DNA from: Amoebophrya sp. AT5.2
Taxonomy: Eukaryota > Sar > Dinophyceae > Syndiniales > Amoebophryaceae
Direction of reading: 5' to 3'
NCBI GenBank assembly: GCA_005223375.1
Contig: RXOD01005815.1
Coordinates: forward strand, 1 to 12,405
Length of the DNA: 12,405 nt
Below the pieces are notes generated by a model that worked only from the letters and a program-made list of their open reading frames with translations, was not told the origin of the DNA and searched no databases. The translations under genes and the position numbers were made by a program. Below are positions 1-8,540 of the stretch, piece by piece (within the stretch, counting starts at the first letter, position 1; each line of letters begins with the position of its first letter).

Positions 1-3000
1 CCTGGCGGCTTCCGCACGTCCGGGACCTGCACCGTCCGGGACGCGCGACGACCAAGCTTCTGTTTGCTCTCCGGAAGAAGTTGTCGCTCCTCCAGTACTA
101 GACGACTCCTGCACGACCACTTCTCCACCTCCATCTTCAACGGATGAGTCTTCAAACAGCATCCCGTTTACTGCGACGGTGAGAAATTGGTTTGCGTCCT
201 GCTGGTGGCCCTTCACGAAGTCCTTCGCGTCATCTGGCGTAACCACCCCCAGTCCTGCCACCGCCGCCGCCGCGTCGTCGTGTCTCTTTTTGTACGCCGC
301 AAAGAACTTTTCCTGCCACTCCGTCAGTTTTTCCTCCGCGTCCGTGCTCTTGTTCGATGCCGCGCTCCCTGTACTCGGGACCACAACGCCACCAGTCGTC
401 AACGTTTGCACTTCTACTTGTGATCCAGCCTTGAACGCTTTTACGAAGGCACAGAATTCGGACGGGAACTTGATGTCCGCGTCGTGGTCTACTTTTTTCC
501 TCTCCCTCTGCGGCTCCTTCCTCGATGTCGAGACTGGTTTTTCGCGGTCTTCCGGGCTGGACGGACAGCAGGTCGAGGCTTGGCTGGCGCTCGGCGAGAG
601 GGCCGAAGCTGTGCCTACTTCGGATAAGGCTGCTGCTTTTTTGCAGAAGTTTTCTTCGAGGTAGTGCAGAATTTTCGGGACTCGCAACATCGCCTGCATT
701 CCCGAATTCCAGAAGCAGGTGTTGGCGATCGTCCGCGCGAGCCCAAAAACCTTTTTCGGCGGTCGAGCAGGTCGAACAGGCGCCTTTGATGTAGGGGGGG
801 GTTGTCCAACCGGTGTTAACTCAGACACAAATAACGGCGGCGGCGGTTTAGGGCCGGTTTCGGGGGCCGCGGGCACGACGCCGGTTCCGGTTCCGGTTTG
901 GGGCGGCGTGGACGAAGTCGAAGCTGACGCAGCAGACATCGACGACATCATGGACACGATACTGGTCGTCGGAGTCGCAGTACTGGTGTCGCAGAGAGCC
1001 GCGCCGCCGGTCGTGCCGAGGCACGCCGGGGGAGGGGCTGGCAACGTCTCGGCAGGAGGTGCTGACGTCGTCGGAGGAAGCTCTGCAGCTCCTCCTGGAG
1101 GAGCTGCAGAGCTTGCTCCGACGACGTCAGCATCAGTACCAGTACCTTTTTCTACTGCCTCCTCACCGCTACCTGCTGAAATCGATAGCCCGGCGGTCGC
1201 CTTCGAGAGATCCACTTCCACTTCTGCATGTAAGTTTCTACTTTCCGCTGCTTTCGTCGCGGATTTTTCTTGTTCTTTCAAGCTCTCCGCAATCGCTGCC
1301 GCCAGTTGCGCGTCCGCGTCCATCAAACTGGTCGGCGCCGAAGGATTACTTGGGTCCAGCAGCTCATCGCGTTCGCGTTCGTCGTCGCCGTCGCTCGCGA
1401 ACAGGGAGGAGGCGCGGCTCACACGACCGCCCCGCTGAGGACCCACAGCACCCGCACCGCCATCGCTATCCGAGCCGTCTTCCGCCTCTGCGTCGGAGCT
1501 CTCTGCGTCCGACGCACAGAGCGTCATCGGACTGCGACGGGCAGCAGCGGCAGGGGTCCCGGTGCGGCGGAAGGCGGACGCGAAGTCTTTAGTAATGCCA
1601 TCTTGATGCGCAAGGAGGTGGTCGACGGAGAGTTGGAGGTGCAGTGTAGTGGTAGTGCTGGCACCAGCCGGAGGCGGCCCTGTCGCTTCCGCTTCTTGAC
1701 GACCAGGTACTAGCCCTTCTGGCTGCGCGGGACGAGATGGAGAACAAGGAGAGCCGGCCGCTTCTAGCGGTGGTGGCCGGTTCTCCTTGTTCTCCATCCC
1801 GTCTCCGGCCTCGGCTCCCTGTATGCAGCTATCAGCAGCTGCTGCTGTCGAGGCCTGAGCAGCAGCAGGGATTGCAGCAGCTGTAGTGCTGTCGACGTTC
1901 GCGTTACTTACTTCGGTTTGCTCATTGGCTTCTAAACTGCGACCAGCCGTATTTTCGTTGTGTTCCCCGGACAGCAAGGGTCGGGGAGGAGGGTTGACGG
2001 ATGCCTCCTCGGGTGCCCGACGCGGCCTCCGCAATCGCCGGGAAGAGCGCGGTTGGTGCAACAGGCCAGACACTGAGCCCCCGGTCCTCCTCCTCCTCCT
2101 CCGGGCCTGCAGTTTTCTGGTTTTCATGGAAACGCCCCCCGCCGCCGCTTTCCGGACCAGTTCCGCCGCTTCCCGCCACAGTCGCACCGCCTCCAGCGGC
2201 ACCCACGGGAACGCGCGCTCGTCGTGCTTCTGCCCTGTCGCTTCGATCTGCGCCATCTCTTGCATTGCGCTCGCCCGATGCCGCTCTATCAGCTTCTCCG
2301 CCTGTCCTCGCTCTCTGTTGCTCATGTCAAACCACTGCCTCCGTTTTTGCAGCTCCTTTGCGACCTCGTCCTTCGCCTTTTCAAACAGGTTTAAACGGGC
2401 CTCGAGGGCCTTCCTCCGCTGCACAGAGAATAGGCTGCTCGCCCCGTTCTTGATTTCGGTCAGAACGGATTTCCGGGTTTCGGATTTCATCCGATGCCCC
2501 TGGACCACCGTGGTCCCCGCCGCGACGCTGTCCAGAACGGAGGTACCAAGCAGGTACGCCTGCGGGCGGCCTGGTGCTCCGTCTGAAGGGGAAGACAGTG
2601 AACAAGCCGGCGATGTCAAGGTGTACGATCCATCCACGGCGGCCGAGGCGTCTTCATTTCTCCGGGTTCGTGCTGCTCCTGCGGCTGGTGGTGCGTCTTT
2701 ATGTTTATTGTCTTCCTCTAGATGATGATGAAGTGCCTCTTTATGTTTCAGTTTATCCACATCCACATCCACAACTCCGCTGCGGGGGATCGGATCTCCC
2801 GGCTTCGGGTCGGAAACCGGCGTACCTGCTGATGTCGTCCCTGAAATGCTGGCTCCGTGTTCGTGATGTGGTTCTCCTTCTCCTTCTCGCGGCGGCCCCG
2901 AGGACCCGCAAAACAGCTCCACCGTCTTCCGAAGGAACTCCTGAGACGCCACGGAGAGGAGGTCGTCGTCGCGCTGTGTGTTGTTGAGACCCCTCGTCTG

Positions 3001-4227
3001 CAGCCAGACGGATAGTTGCCCTACCGCTGCCTCGAAGTATGCGCTCAGGCGCGCGAGGGCTTCGATTTCGACTTCAAGCGGAGGGGAAGATGATGAGCGA
3101 CCACGACCAATGGTCCCGCTGGTGTGCCATTCCTCCAGTTTCTCGTCCCAGAAAACTTCCAGCGCGGTCCGAAATGGCAGTGCGCGCGGCAGGTCGGAAC
3201 GCTGTCGCCGCTCGACACCGGCCTCCGGAGGTTCAAACATATCAGCACGCAAAAGCTGCCCCTCCTCCTCCCACCTTTCTGCTTCGGCGAGCTCTTGCTG
3301 TAGTTCTTTCACGGCCACGTGGGCCTGCTGCGCCAGAGCCCTCGCGGTGTCGGCGTGCTCTTGAGCTTCGGCAAGCACCAGAAGCTTCTGGCCTTGATCA
3401 TGTCGTTCTCCTCGTTCTTGTGCCGCCTTTCTCGTCGTGGAGGGAGCGCCACCCCACAAGACCCGCCTCCTTCCTCGTCGTCCTGCGGCCTCTTTCCGGG
3501 CGGTTCTCGCGCCCATGCGCCGAGCCGGCACATGTCCCGACGAGGAGCGAGCCCCCGCTGTCACTATCTTCCCTTCGTCTACTAGTTCTTCCCCCGCCGG
3601 TCGCTCCGGCGTCCTCCTCTGTTTTTTCATCTTTGCATGCCGACATACGAGTGCTGCGCCACCTGCGCCAAATTTTTGCCAAAACTCCTCCTTGTTCAAC
3701 AGATTCAGTACGGGTAAAAGCTCGTTTTTTGCGGTTTCCATCTCGGTCAGCAGGTTCCGCACGACGTCCTCGCTCCCACCAACCGGGTCATCTGATAGCC
3801 ACTCAGCATAGAGCGTTTTAATCGCTTGGCCCACGATGAAGAGGGAGGAAGCCATGTCGGGCGCAGAGAGCTGCTGAAGAAACTGGTGGAGATCCTCAGG
3901 AGGAAGCGAAGAAGGCACCGGCCCTTCGGCCGGTCCTTCGTCGCACCCAACTACAACAGCCGACGAAGCTGCAACTGCTGCGCCGACGTCCCCAACAAGG
4001 CCAGGGGGCGTCGAGGCAGCCACCGCCTCCGCTGCGACCCGCGCCGCCCCGGACGAGAAGTCTGGCACGACGACCCCCGCAGCCCGCGCCCCGAGCAACT
4101 GCACAAAAACCGAAACCGAAAGCAGGGGCTGCAGCACGACCATGCGCAGATGATGACGGAGGAAAGGCGTCGTCGTGGAGCGACTACTGCTCCCGCACCT
4201 ACTCCGACCCTCAGTGCCGCTTGTCAT
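1..4227 (-). CDS. Ubiquitin-specific protease (USP, peptidase C19), 5' portion, C-terminal part beyond left edge
   Basis: Cysteine deubiquitinase of the USP family, predicted to cleave ubiquitin from proteins. The frame is open from 4272 to position 1 with no stop, about 1.4 kb codons; I start it at the ATG at 4227 (A at -3). A second in-frame ATG at 4143 (residue 29) begins a hydrophobic run, VVLQPLLSVSVFVQLLGARA, which could be a signal peptide (start 4143) or signal anchor (start 4227). Charged helical, possibly coiled-coil stretches lie at about residues 290-330 and 610-670. A ubiquitin-interacting motif, AQLAAAIAESLKEQE, is at about 970-987. The catalytic Cys box NTCFWNSGMQAML has its Cys at residue 1171 (codon 717-715) with the oxyanion-type Asn two residues before it. 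The QQDA box, QQDANQFL, is at 1342, farther from the Cys box than usual because of a low-complexity insert. The His box must lie beyond the edge. Family call is firm; substrate, exact start and absence of in-frame introns are not established. Confidence 0.88.
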   Translation of the reverse strand, partial: MTSGTEGRSRCGSSSRSTTTPFLRHHLRMVVLQPLLSVSVFVQLLGARAAGVVVPDFSSGAARVAAEAVAASTPPGLVGDVGAAVAASSAVVVGCDEGPAEGPVPSSLPPEDLHQFLQQLSAPDMASSLFIVGQAIKTLYAEWLSDDPVGGSEDVVRNLLTEMETAKNELLPVLNLLNKEEFWQKFGAGGAALVCRHAKMKKQRRTPERPAGEELVDEGKIVTAGARSSSGHVPARRMGARTARKEAAGRRGRRRVLWGGAPSTTRKAAQERGERHDQGQKLLVLAEAQEHADTARALAQQAHVAVKELQQELAEAERWEEEGQLLRADMFEPPEAGVERRQRSDLPRALPFRTALEVFWDEKLEEWHTSGTIGRGRSSSSPPLEVEIEALARLSAYFEAAVGQLSVWLQTRGLNNTQRDDDLLSVASQEFLRKTVELFCGSSGPPREGEGEPHHEHGASISGTTSAGTPVSDPKPGDPIPRSGVVDVDVDKLKHKEALHHHLEEDNKHKDAPPAAGAARTRRNEDASAAVDGSYTLTSPACSLSSPSDGAPGRPQAYLLGTSVLDSVAAGTTVVQGHRMKSETRKSVLTEIKNGASSLFSVQRRKALEARLNLFEKAKDEVAKELQKRRQWFDMSNRERGQAEKLIERHRASAMQEMAQIEATGQKHDERAFPWVPLEAVRLWREAAELVRKAAAGGVSMKTRKLQARRRRRRTGGSVSGLLHQPRSSRRLRRPRRAPEEASVNPPPRPLLSGEHNENTAGRSLEANEQTEVSNANVDSTTAAAIPAAAQASTAAAADSCIQGAEAGDGMENKENRPPPLEAAGSPCSPSRPAQPEGLVPGRQEAEATGPPPAGASTTTTLHLQLSVDHLLAHQDGITKDFASAFRRTGTPAAAARRSPMTLCASDAESSDAEAEDGSDSDGGAGAVGPQRGGRVSRASSLFASDGDDERERDELLDPSNPSAPTSLMDADAQLAAAIAESLKEQEKSATKAAESRNLHAEVEVDLSKATAGLSISAGSGEEAVEKGTGTDADVVGASSAAPPGGAAELPPTTSAPPAETLPAPPPACLGTTGGAALCDTSTATPTTSIVSMMSSMSAASASTSSTPPQTGTGTGVVPAAPETGPKPPPPLFVSELTPVGQPPPTSKAPVRPARPPKKVFGLARTIANTCFWNSGMQAMLRVPKILHYLEENFCKKAAALSEVGTASALSPSASQASTCCPSSPEDREKPVSTSRKEPQRERKKVDHDADIKFPSEFCAFVKAFKAGSQVEVQTLTTGGVVVPSTGSAASNKSTDAEEKLTEWQEKFFAAYKKRHDDAAAAVAGLGVVTPDDAKDFVKGHQQDANQFLTVAVNGMLFEDSSVEDGGGEVVVQESSSTGGATTSSGEQTEAWSSRVPDGAGPGRAEAAR
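1060..1132. repeat. Near-perfect 73-bp palindrome inside the USP reading frame
   Basis: Arms 1061-1095 and 1097-1131 are reverse complements at 34 of 35 positions around a single central T at 1096; the flanking pair 1060/1132 also matches. The arm core reads AGCTCTGCAGCTCCTCC. Either strand can fold into a long hairpin. It lies in the Pro/Ala/Gly/Ser-rich linker just upstream of the USP catalytic Cys box and keeps the frame open. Confidence 0.95.
1731..1803. repeat. 29-bp inverted repeat with 15-nt loop inside the USP reading frame
   Basis: Arms 1731-1759 and 1775-1803 are reverse complements at 27 of 29 positions, with core GATGGAGAACAAGGAGA. The two mismatches can form G-U pairs in RNA. 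The loop is 1760-1774. The hairpin is in frame within a low-complexity part of the USP protein. Confidence 0.93.
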
Positions 4228-5275
4228 GATGCTGCCCGATGGAAGTGCTGCGATAGATTGTGCAAAACTGTATCAAAACTGAAATTAAGAATGCTGTACT
4301 TCCTCGGGGGCTTTGATAAGACTCCTGACGTAATAGCCGCAACTTCAACTACGTACTACTACTCGTCCTTGAAAGAGAAAGAAGGTACTATACAGTATAC
4401 CTATACTTCTACTTGTACTTCTCTACGTCGTATTCTAGTTTTCATTTTTCTTGCTTCTCATCTTTCCCGAGCTAAATCGAAAAGGTAGTTTTTCGGTTTG
4501 ATGTTCGAAACGATTTCTCTTCTTGTTCTTGACCACGCGTTGCACTAGTTCGGAGACGTGTCGTAGTGGGTTTCAGACAGTCAGATAGTCGTAGTGAGTT
4601 TCTGACGAGTAGAGAAAATCAGATTGATGTTCCACGCGGAGTAAAAAAGTGAGTCGTGGCAAGCACGATAAGCAAAAGGCACGGAGCCAAAATCTTTTTT
4701 CACTGTTTGAAACGTTTCCTTTCCGTGAAGATGGGAATGGCGAAGCAGATGGTGATATGAACATGAAGGAACACGATGAACAGGAACAGGATCACACACG
4801 CGGATCGTCTGCGTCTGTCTCCTGAAGAACAAGGAAAAGGCATTGACATTCGGTTCGCGAGAAAGCTGAAAAGCAGCTGAAGCGCAAGCGGATCTTGAGA
4901 ACAACAAGGCGCGAATAGTTCTGCTCGACCCGGACACTGTCGTGGAGGTAGATCTAAAATGGTTGTAGAACAACTTGCGACGCAGCTGCTTCAACGGATC
5001 TTCATCGGTCGGGAGCAGTCGCGGCTATCGCGCTTCTATATGGAGATGGCCATTTGCAGTTTCAGGCTAACCGTAGCGGAAGTTGTTGCTGTATTCTCGA
5101 CAGCAGTGACGCTGAAGAACGACCCTCGGCAGCCTGTCGCATCAAAATGCCCGCCGATCACACTCTACTACTCAGCCCATGATCTGTAGTTTGTGACAGC
5201 ATCCTAGACGAGGGGGAAGTGAGAACATCATCATCAACACCATCGAGTCATAAATGGAGTAGAAGGCGACCGCGA
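4228..5275. other. Intergenic region between USP start and RPN1 stop
   Basis: About 1 kb between the RPN1 stop codon and the USP ATG, so it should hold the RPN1 3' UTR and the USP promoter and 5' UTR. It is clearly more AT-rich than the flanking exons. Open frames on either strand (for example minus 4581-4994) are Ser/Arg/His-rich, match nothing I recognise and are not called. An imperfect 18-bp direct repeat occurs at 4561-4578 and 4589-4606 (16 of 18 identical). An AT- and TAC-rich stretch at 4380-4430 lies about 150-200 bases upstream of the USP ATG. I see no RNA gene. Confidence 0.6.
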
Positions 5276-8200
5276 CTACAGCACCGGCTGCGTCCATGCG
5301 ATCTCATCCTGCATGTCCTCTTCATGCAGTGCCCGCAGCTGCAGGCTCATTCCCGTCTCCAGTTCCGCGCACCTCTGTCGCGCCATGATTGTTGCTTGGA
5401 GGTCGTTCCCTCCGGACGAAGCTGCTGCTGCTGCTCCTGCACTCGTGCCACTTCCAGAAGATGATCCGCTATTCCTGCTCTTCGCGCTCCCGCGACCGCC
5501 TGCGCCGCCGCCTCCTGCTGCCCCGCTTGCTCCCAGGAACATTCCCAAATCGTCGCCCAGCATGTTCGCGCTCCTCAGCTCGATGTGCTTCTCCTGGTGC
5601 TCCAGGTACTGCTTCAACGAGCTCCGCGCCTTCTCCAGCATTCTTGCCTGCTTACTGATACTGTTACTATCGCCCTTCGCCTCCAACGCGGCCTCGCGGC
5701 TGGCGGCCAGCGTCTCGTCCAGCTTTTCCGCGAGTTTCGCGTGCTTGTCTTTTTGGCTGGTGAGGAAAGGGTCCCACTTTTGCCGCTGCGGGATCTTGGC
5801 GTTCAGGTCGGCACGGGTTAGTGTATTGTCAAACTCTGAAGTTAGCGCGTCCCACTCGTCCATCGCGCGACGGATCTGGTCAAGGTCAAAGAAACATAAA
5901 ATAGAAATAGATCAATATGTAGTTTTTTTCCTCGAGGTCGAGGTGTTTGGAGTTCTTCCAGACACCAGTCAGTTCGAGTTTTTTGTCAGATGAAAAGGAA
6001 GGAGAGCTGTGACGTCGTCGAAACAGTCGTACTTCTATTTTTTTCGTTATTAGATGAAGATGACGTTGATAGAAGGAGCACCAGCGACGCTTCGAACTCG
6101 GCTTTGTTGAGCATTTCTGCTTCGCCTTTCCGCACGATGCGGAGCTCGAGCCTTCTCCAGGAGATGTAGGTCAGGAAGCAGAGAAACAAAACGCTGGAAA
6201 GCAGGATCGGCTCGCACAGCAGGCGGGTGGTGTCGAAGCGATAGATCACCTGGAACTTGTACTGCAGGATGGACTTCTCCGGCACGAAAAAGTCGTCGAG
6301 TTCGAACCCCACCACCATGCGGCCGCCCGCGAAGTCCAGCCACGAATTCTTGGTCGTGTTGTACACCGTGCCATCTCCTTGCTTGTCTTGGAACTCGGAG
6401 AGGAGTTTCGGCAGCAGCAACTGGATGTCGTGCGCGCCCTCCGGCAGAAGGACCTCCACGTACAGCTTCTCGGAAAAGGTGCGGACCACCGGGGGCGAGA
6501 GAGTGATGTTCAGCACGTGGAGAGAAGGATCCAACGGGTCAACCTGAAGAAATCAACATATACATGGGGACCCATAACCATATTGGAGGTACTTTTAGTT
6601 ATATTCGAAACAGTCAGAGGTACTTAGTTTATTCGAGACACACGAGGAGGACCTTCAAAGCGCTCCTGGTGGGCACGTCGTAGGAGAAGCTCCAGTCTGC
6701 TTTCCAGCCGCCCAGCAGCGGGTACCTTGGGCGGATCTGTGCCAGCACGTAGCCGCGGTCGTCTCTCCGCGCGTTACTGGAGGAGATGTTGCCAATGTCG
6801 TCGCGGTAGTGCATTAGAGGTTGAAAAAATCCAGGTCGTGCTTCAGGTCTAGGTTCTGTAGCCGTTTTTATTCAACGCTATCGGACTCCGTGTATCAGAT
6901 GGCACCCATGGAGTTGGAGGTTACTCGTCAATCAGCAATAAGTGGCTGATATTAAGGGTCCATCTCCATTCTGTTTCCGGCGGACCTATGGTTCTCTCCG
7001 TTAAACCGACACCAGTAGCCAGGGACTCGCTACCGCCGTCTAGCTGCAAAGTCAGCTGGGGCCGAGGAAACCAGCCCACAAGCACAAGTGCAAGCACACA
7101 CAGGAGGCCGCAGCCGTCTCGGGGGCACGTGCGTCAGAACTCCTGGTCGGATCCTAGTCCCTGAACGGGAGAGCTACGCCAACTCGTCTCAGCATCGAGC
7201 CTAAACGTGAGCCTAAACCTGAATTTATTCAACCCTTAAGTGCAGGTTGCGGGCCGTTTTGGGCAGCACCACCGACAGTTCGTCCATCCCCGTCAGAATC
7301 GGGTTCGGCGGGGTGCTCATGCCCCGCTGCCGGTAGTCGGACCAGGTGAAGGTGATACGGTTGAAACTCCCCGCCATCTCGGCACCCCCGTGCTTCAACT
7401 TGTAGTCCTCCTTGAAGGCGACGTTCCCTGGAGCCATTCATTGAGGAAAAGCGTGCGTTTTCATGGATTTCGTAGAAGATGTAGATGAGTCATTGAAAAA
7501 AATATGCAAGCTTGTTTGATAGTACCCCAGTGCGACACTTCGATTTCTCTGCGAACTTGCTCGAAGTAGGCCTGGTGTGACTGGTGTGAGAAGTGCACCC
7601 GCAGTTTTTCGCTTTCCTCGGCGCCTGCAGCCACGGCACCGAACGGCCCGAACGTGATTTTCTTGCCCGTTCGCTTCCCGTGCTCCATCGGGCTCCACGA
7701 CTCCACGTGCGGCTCGCCTCCCCCCACAACACCGCCGCCCAGACGCGCGGCCAGCGGGTCGGGCTTTTCCTCCGGCAGCTCGAGGACGGTTTTTTCCCTC
7801 TCCACCTCATACACTGAATCGACACGGAGTTGGTCCTCAAACACGAGCCACTGCTCCTGAAAAAGAGTGTCCAGCTGCTTGGGCAGTGGGGTGTACGGGA
7901 GGCCGAGGTGGAGGCTGTAGGTCACGTCGGCGGTGCCGCCGGGCTGTACGGAAGCGGGAAGAAAAACCGTGGCGAACCTGTCAATGGACTGATGTTCTCC
8001 TTATTCGATTCGATAGGTTCTGGTATGGAATCAGGATCAGCCGGTTCCCTAGCGTGCATCACCACAAATAAAGGTGACCCAAAAGCTGACGCCTTCTCGG
8101 CGAGAAAGTAGAAATAAAAATGTGAAGTAGGTGTAGACGTAGACCTGTTGTAAGTACCCCTTCTCCCCCTCCGGCTGCTCCCCATTCGCCGGCTCCCTGG

Positions 8201-8540
8201 CGTGCATGACCACGTCTAGGGGGGCACCACCAACCCCTCCATCCGCCGAAGAGGAATCTCGCTTCCCGGCCCTTCCGCCTCTCCCTGTCGCCGTGACGTG
8301 CGCGACCCGGTACGGCAGGCTCCTGGACCAGGACACGAGAAAGGAGTCCGCCGCCTCCCTGCCCACATTCTGCAGCGTGATCTCGTGCACGGCGGTGCCC
8401 AAATTGCTGCCGAGCTTGATGGTACGGGTGGCGTCCGCGACCTTCCAGCTTGTTCTACTTGCTGCAGCAGTAAGGGGGAAAATTGACAACGCCACCGCAC
8501 CGAGCAACATCAGACAAGAGCAAGGGGGAGACGTTTTCAT
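5276..8540 (-). CDS. RPN1: Ribophorin I, oligosaccharyltransferase subunit 1 (complete, six exons)
   Basis: Non-catalytic ER membrane subunit of the oligosaccharyltransferase that N-glycosylates nascent proteins. Exons on the minus strand: 8540-8158, 7977-7526, 7427-7240, 6808-6644, 6543-6082, 5875-5276; together 2250 bases, 749 residues, versus about 607 in human. An N-terminal signal peptide ends near residue 26 (after LTAAAS). Luminal family landmarks follow: a WKVADATRTIKL start, EVSHWGNVAFKEDYKLKHGG across exons 2-3, ARNLHYRDDIGNISSSN across exons 3-4, IRPRYPLLGGWKADW, ALKVLLVDPLDPSLHV across exons 4-5, and VEVLLPEGAHDIQ. A single membrane segment is at about 506-524 (EPILLSSVLFLCFLTYISW) followed by RRLELRI, as in the family. 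The cytosolic tail (about 525-749) is helical and charged, then Gly/Ser/Ala-rich. Each junction was chosen because it restores conserved protein and reading phase. The start ATG has A at -3. The exon 5/6 junction is the least constrained. Confidence 0.93.
5876..6081 (-). other. RPN1 intron 5 (GT-AG, 206 bp)
   Basis: Starts GTGCTCCTTC after the codons for EASL and ends TTGACCAG before IRRAMDEW, phase 0. The cytosolic tail here is poorly conserved, so the donor and acceptor are the best-phased GT and AG rather than being forced by alignment. Confidence 0.7.
6544..6643 (-). other. RPN1 intron 4 (GT-AG, 100 bp) built largely of a tandem duplication
   Basis: Starts GTGTGTCTCG and ends TTTCTTCAG, phase 0; removal gives ALKVLLVDPLDPS, which fits the family. 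On the plus strand 6586-6610 and 6617-6638 are imperfect copies of one unit (GAGGTACTT..AGTT..ATTCGA), differing by small indels. Confidence 0.85.
6809..7239 (-). mobile_element. RPN1 intron 3: non-canonical, introner-like element with target-site duplication and terminal inverted repeats
   Basis: The protein across this gap must read ARNLHYRDDIGN, which places the junction inside a hexamer, AGTGCA on the plus strand, present at both ends (6808-6813 and 7239-7244). The exact cut within the hexamer cannot be resolved. Just inside are inverted termini: plus-strand TTAGAGGTTGAAAAAA from 6814, and TTTATTCAACCCTTA ending at 7238, matching at 12 of 15 aligned positions. The only nearby donor GT (in AGGGTTGAA) cannot be paired with the three nearest upstream AGs without breaking the phase. 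The interior has a second copy of the end motif TTTATTCAAC at 6867-6876 (other copy 7224-7233) and a 12-bp tandem repeat at 7197-7220. No coding capacity is seen, so it is a non-autonomous, MITE-like insert if mobile. Confidence 0.8.
7428..7525 (-). other. RPN1 intron 2 (GT-AG, 98 bp)
   Basis: Starts GTACTATCAA and ends GGCTCCAG, splitting a Gly codon (G|GG). Removal gives SHWGNVAFKEDYKLKHGG, which aligns without gaps to the family's SHWGN block. Confidence 0.9.
7978..8157 (-). other. RPN1 intron 1 (GT-AG, 180 bp) containing a second copy of an exon 1 segment
   Basis: Starts GTACTTACAA and ends CATTGACAG, splitting a Gly codon (GG|G); removal gives EKGFATVFLPASVQPGG, as expected for the family. 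Inside, 8039-8065 duplicates exon 1 bases 8187-8213: 23 of 27 bases agree and both encode VVMHAREPA. All four differences are synonymous third-position changes. Confidence 0.88.

Noticed and set aside
719..1438. Plus-strand 239-codon open frame rich in Gly/Val/Ser
   Set aside because: It is the antisense of the USP frame; the minus strand encodes the Cys box, QQDA box and UIM, whereas the plus frame has only low-complexity protein.
1886..2725. Plus-strand 279-codon open frame
   Set aside because: Shadow of the minus-strand USP frame in GC-rich DNA; Ser/Arg/Leu-rich with no domain.
2757..2774. ATCCAC microsatellite-like repeat
   Set aside because: Three short units encoding a Val-Asp run in a disordered part of the USP protein; unremarkable.
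3917..3934. Short hairpin ACCGGCC-CTTC-GGCCGGT
   Set aside because: Seven-base stem in GC-rich coding DNA; expected by chance and with no terminator context.
4581..4994. Minus-strand 137-codon open frame between RPN1 and USP
   Set aside because: No recognisable motif, composition unlike the neighbouring exons, in an AT-richer intergenic region.
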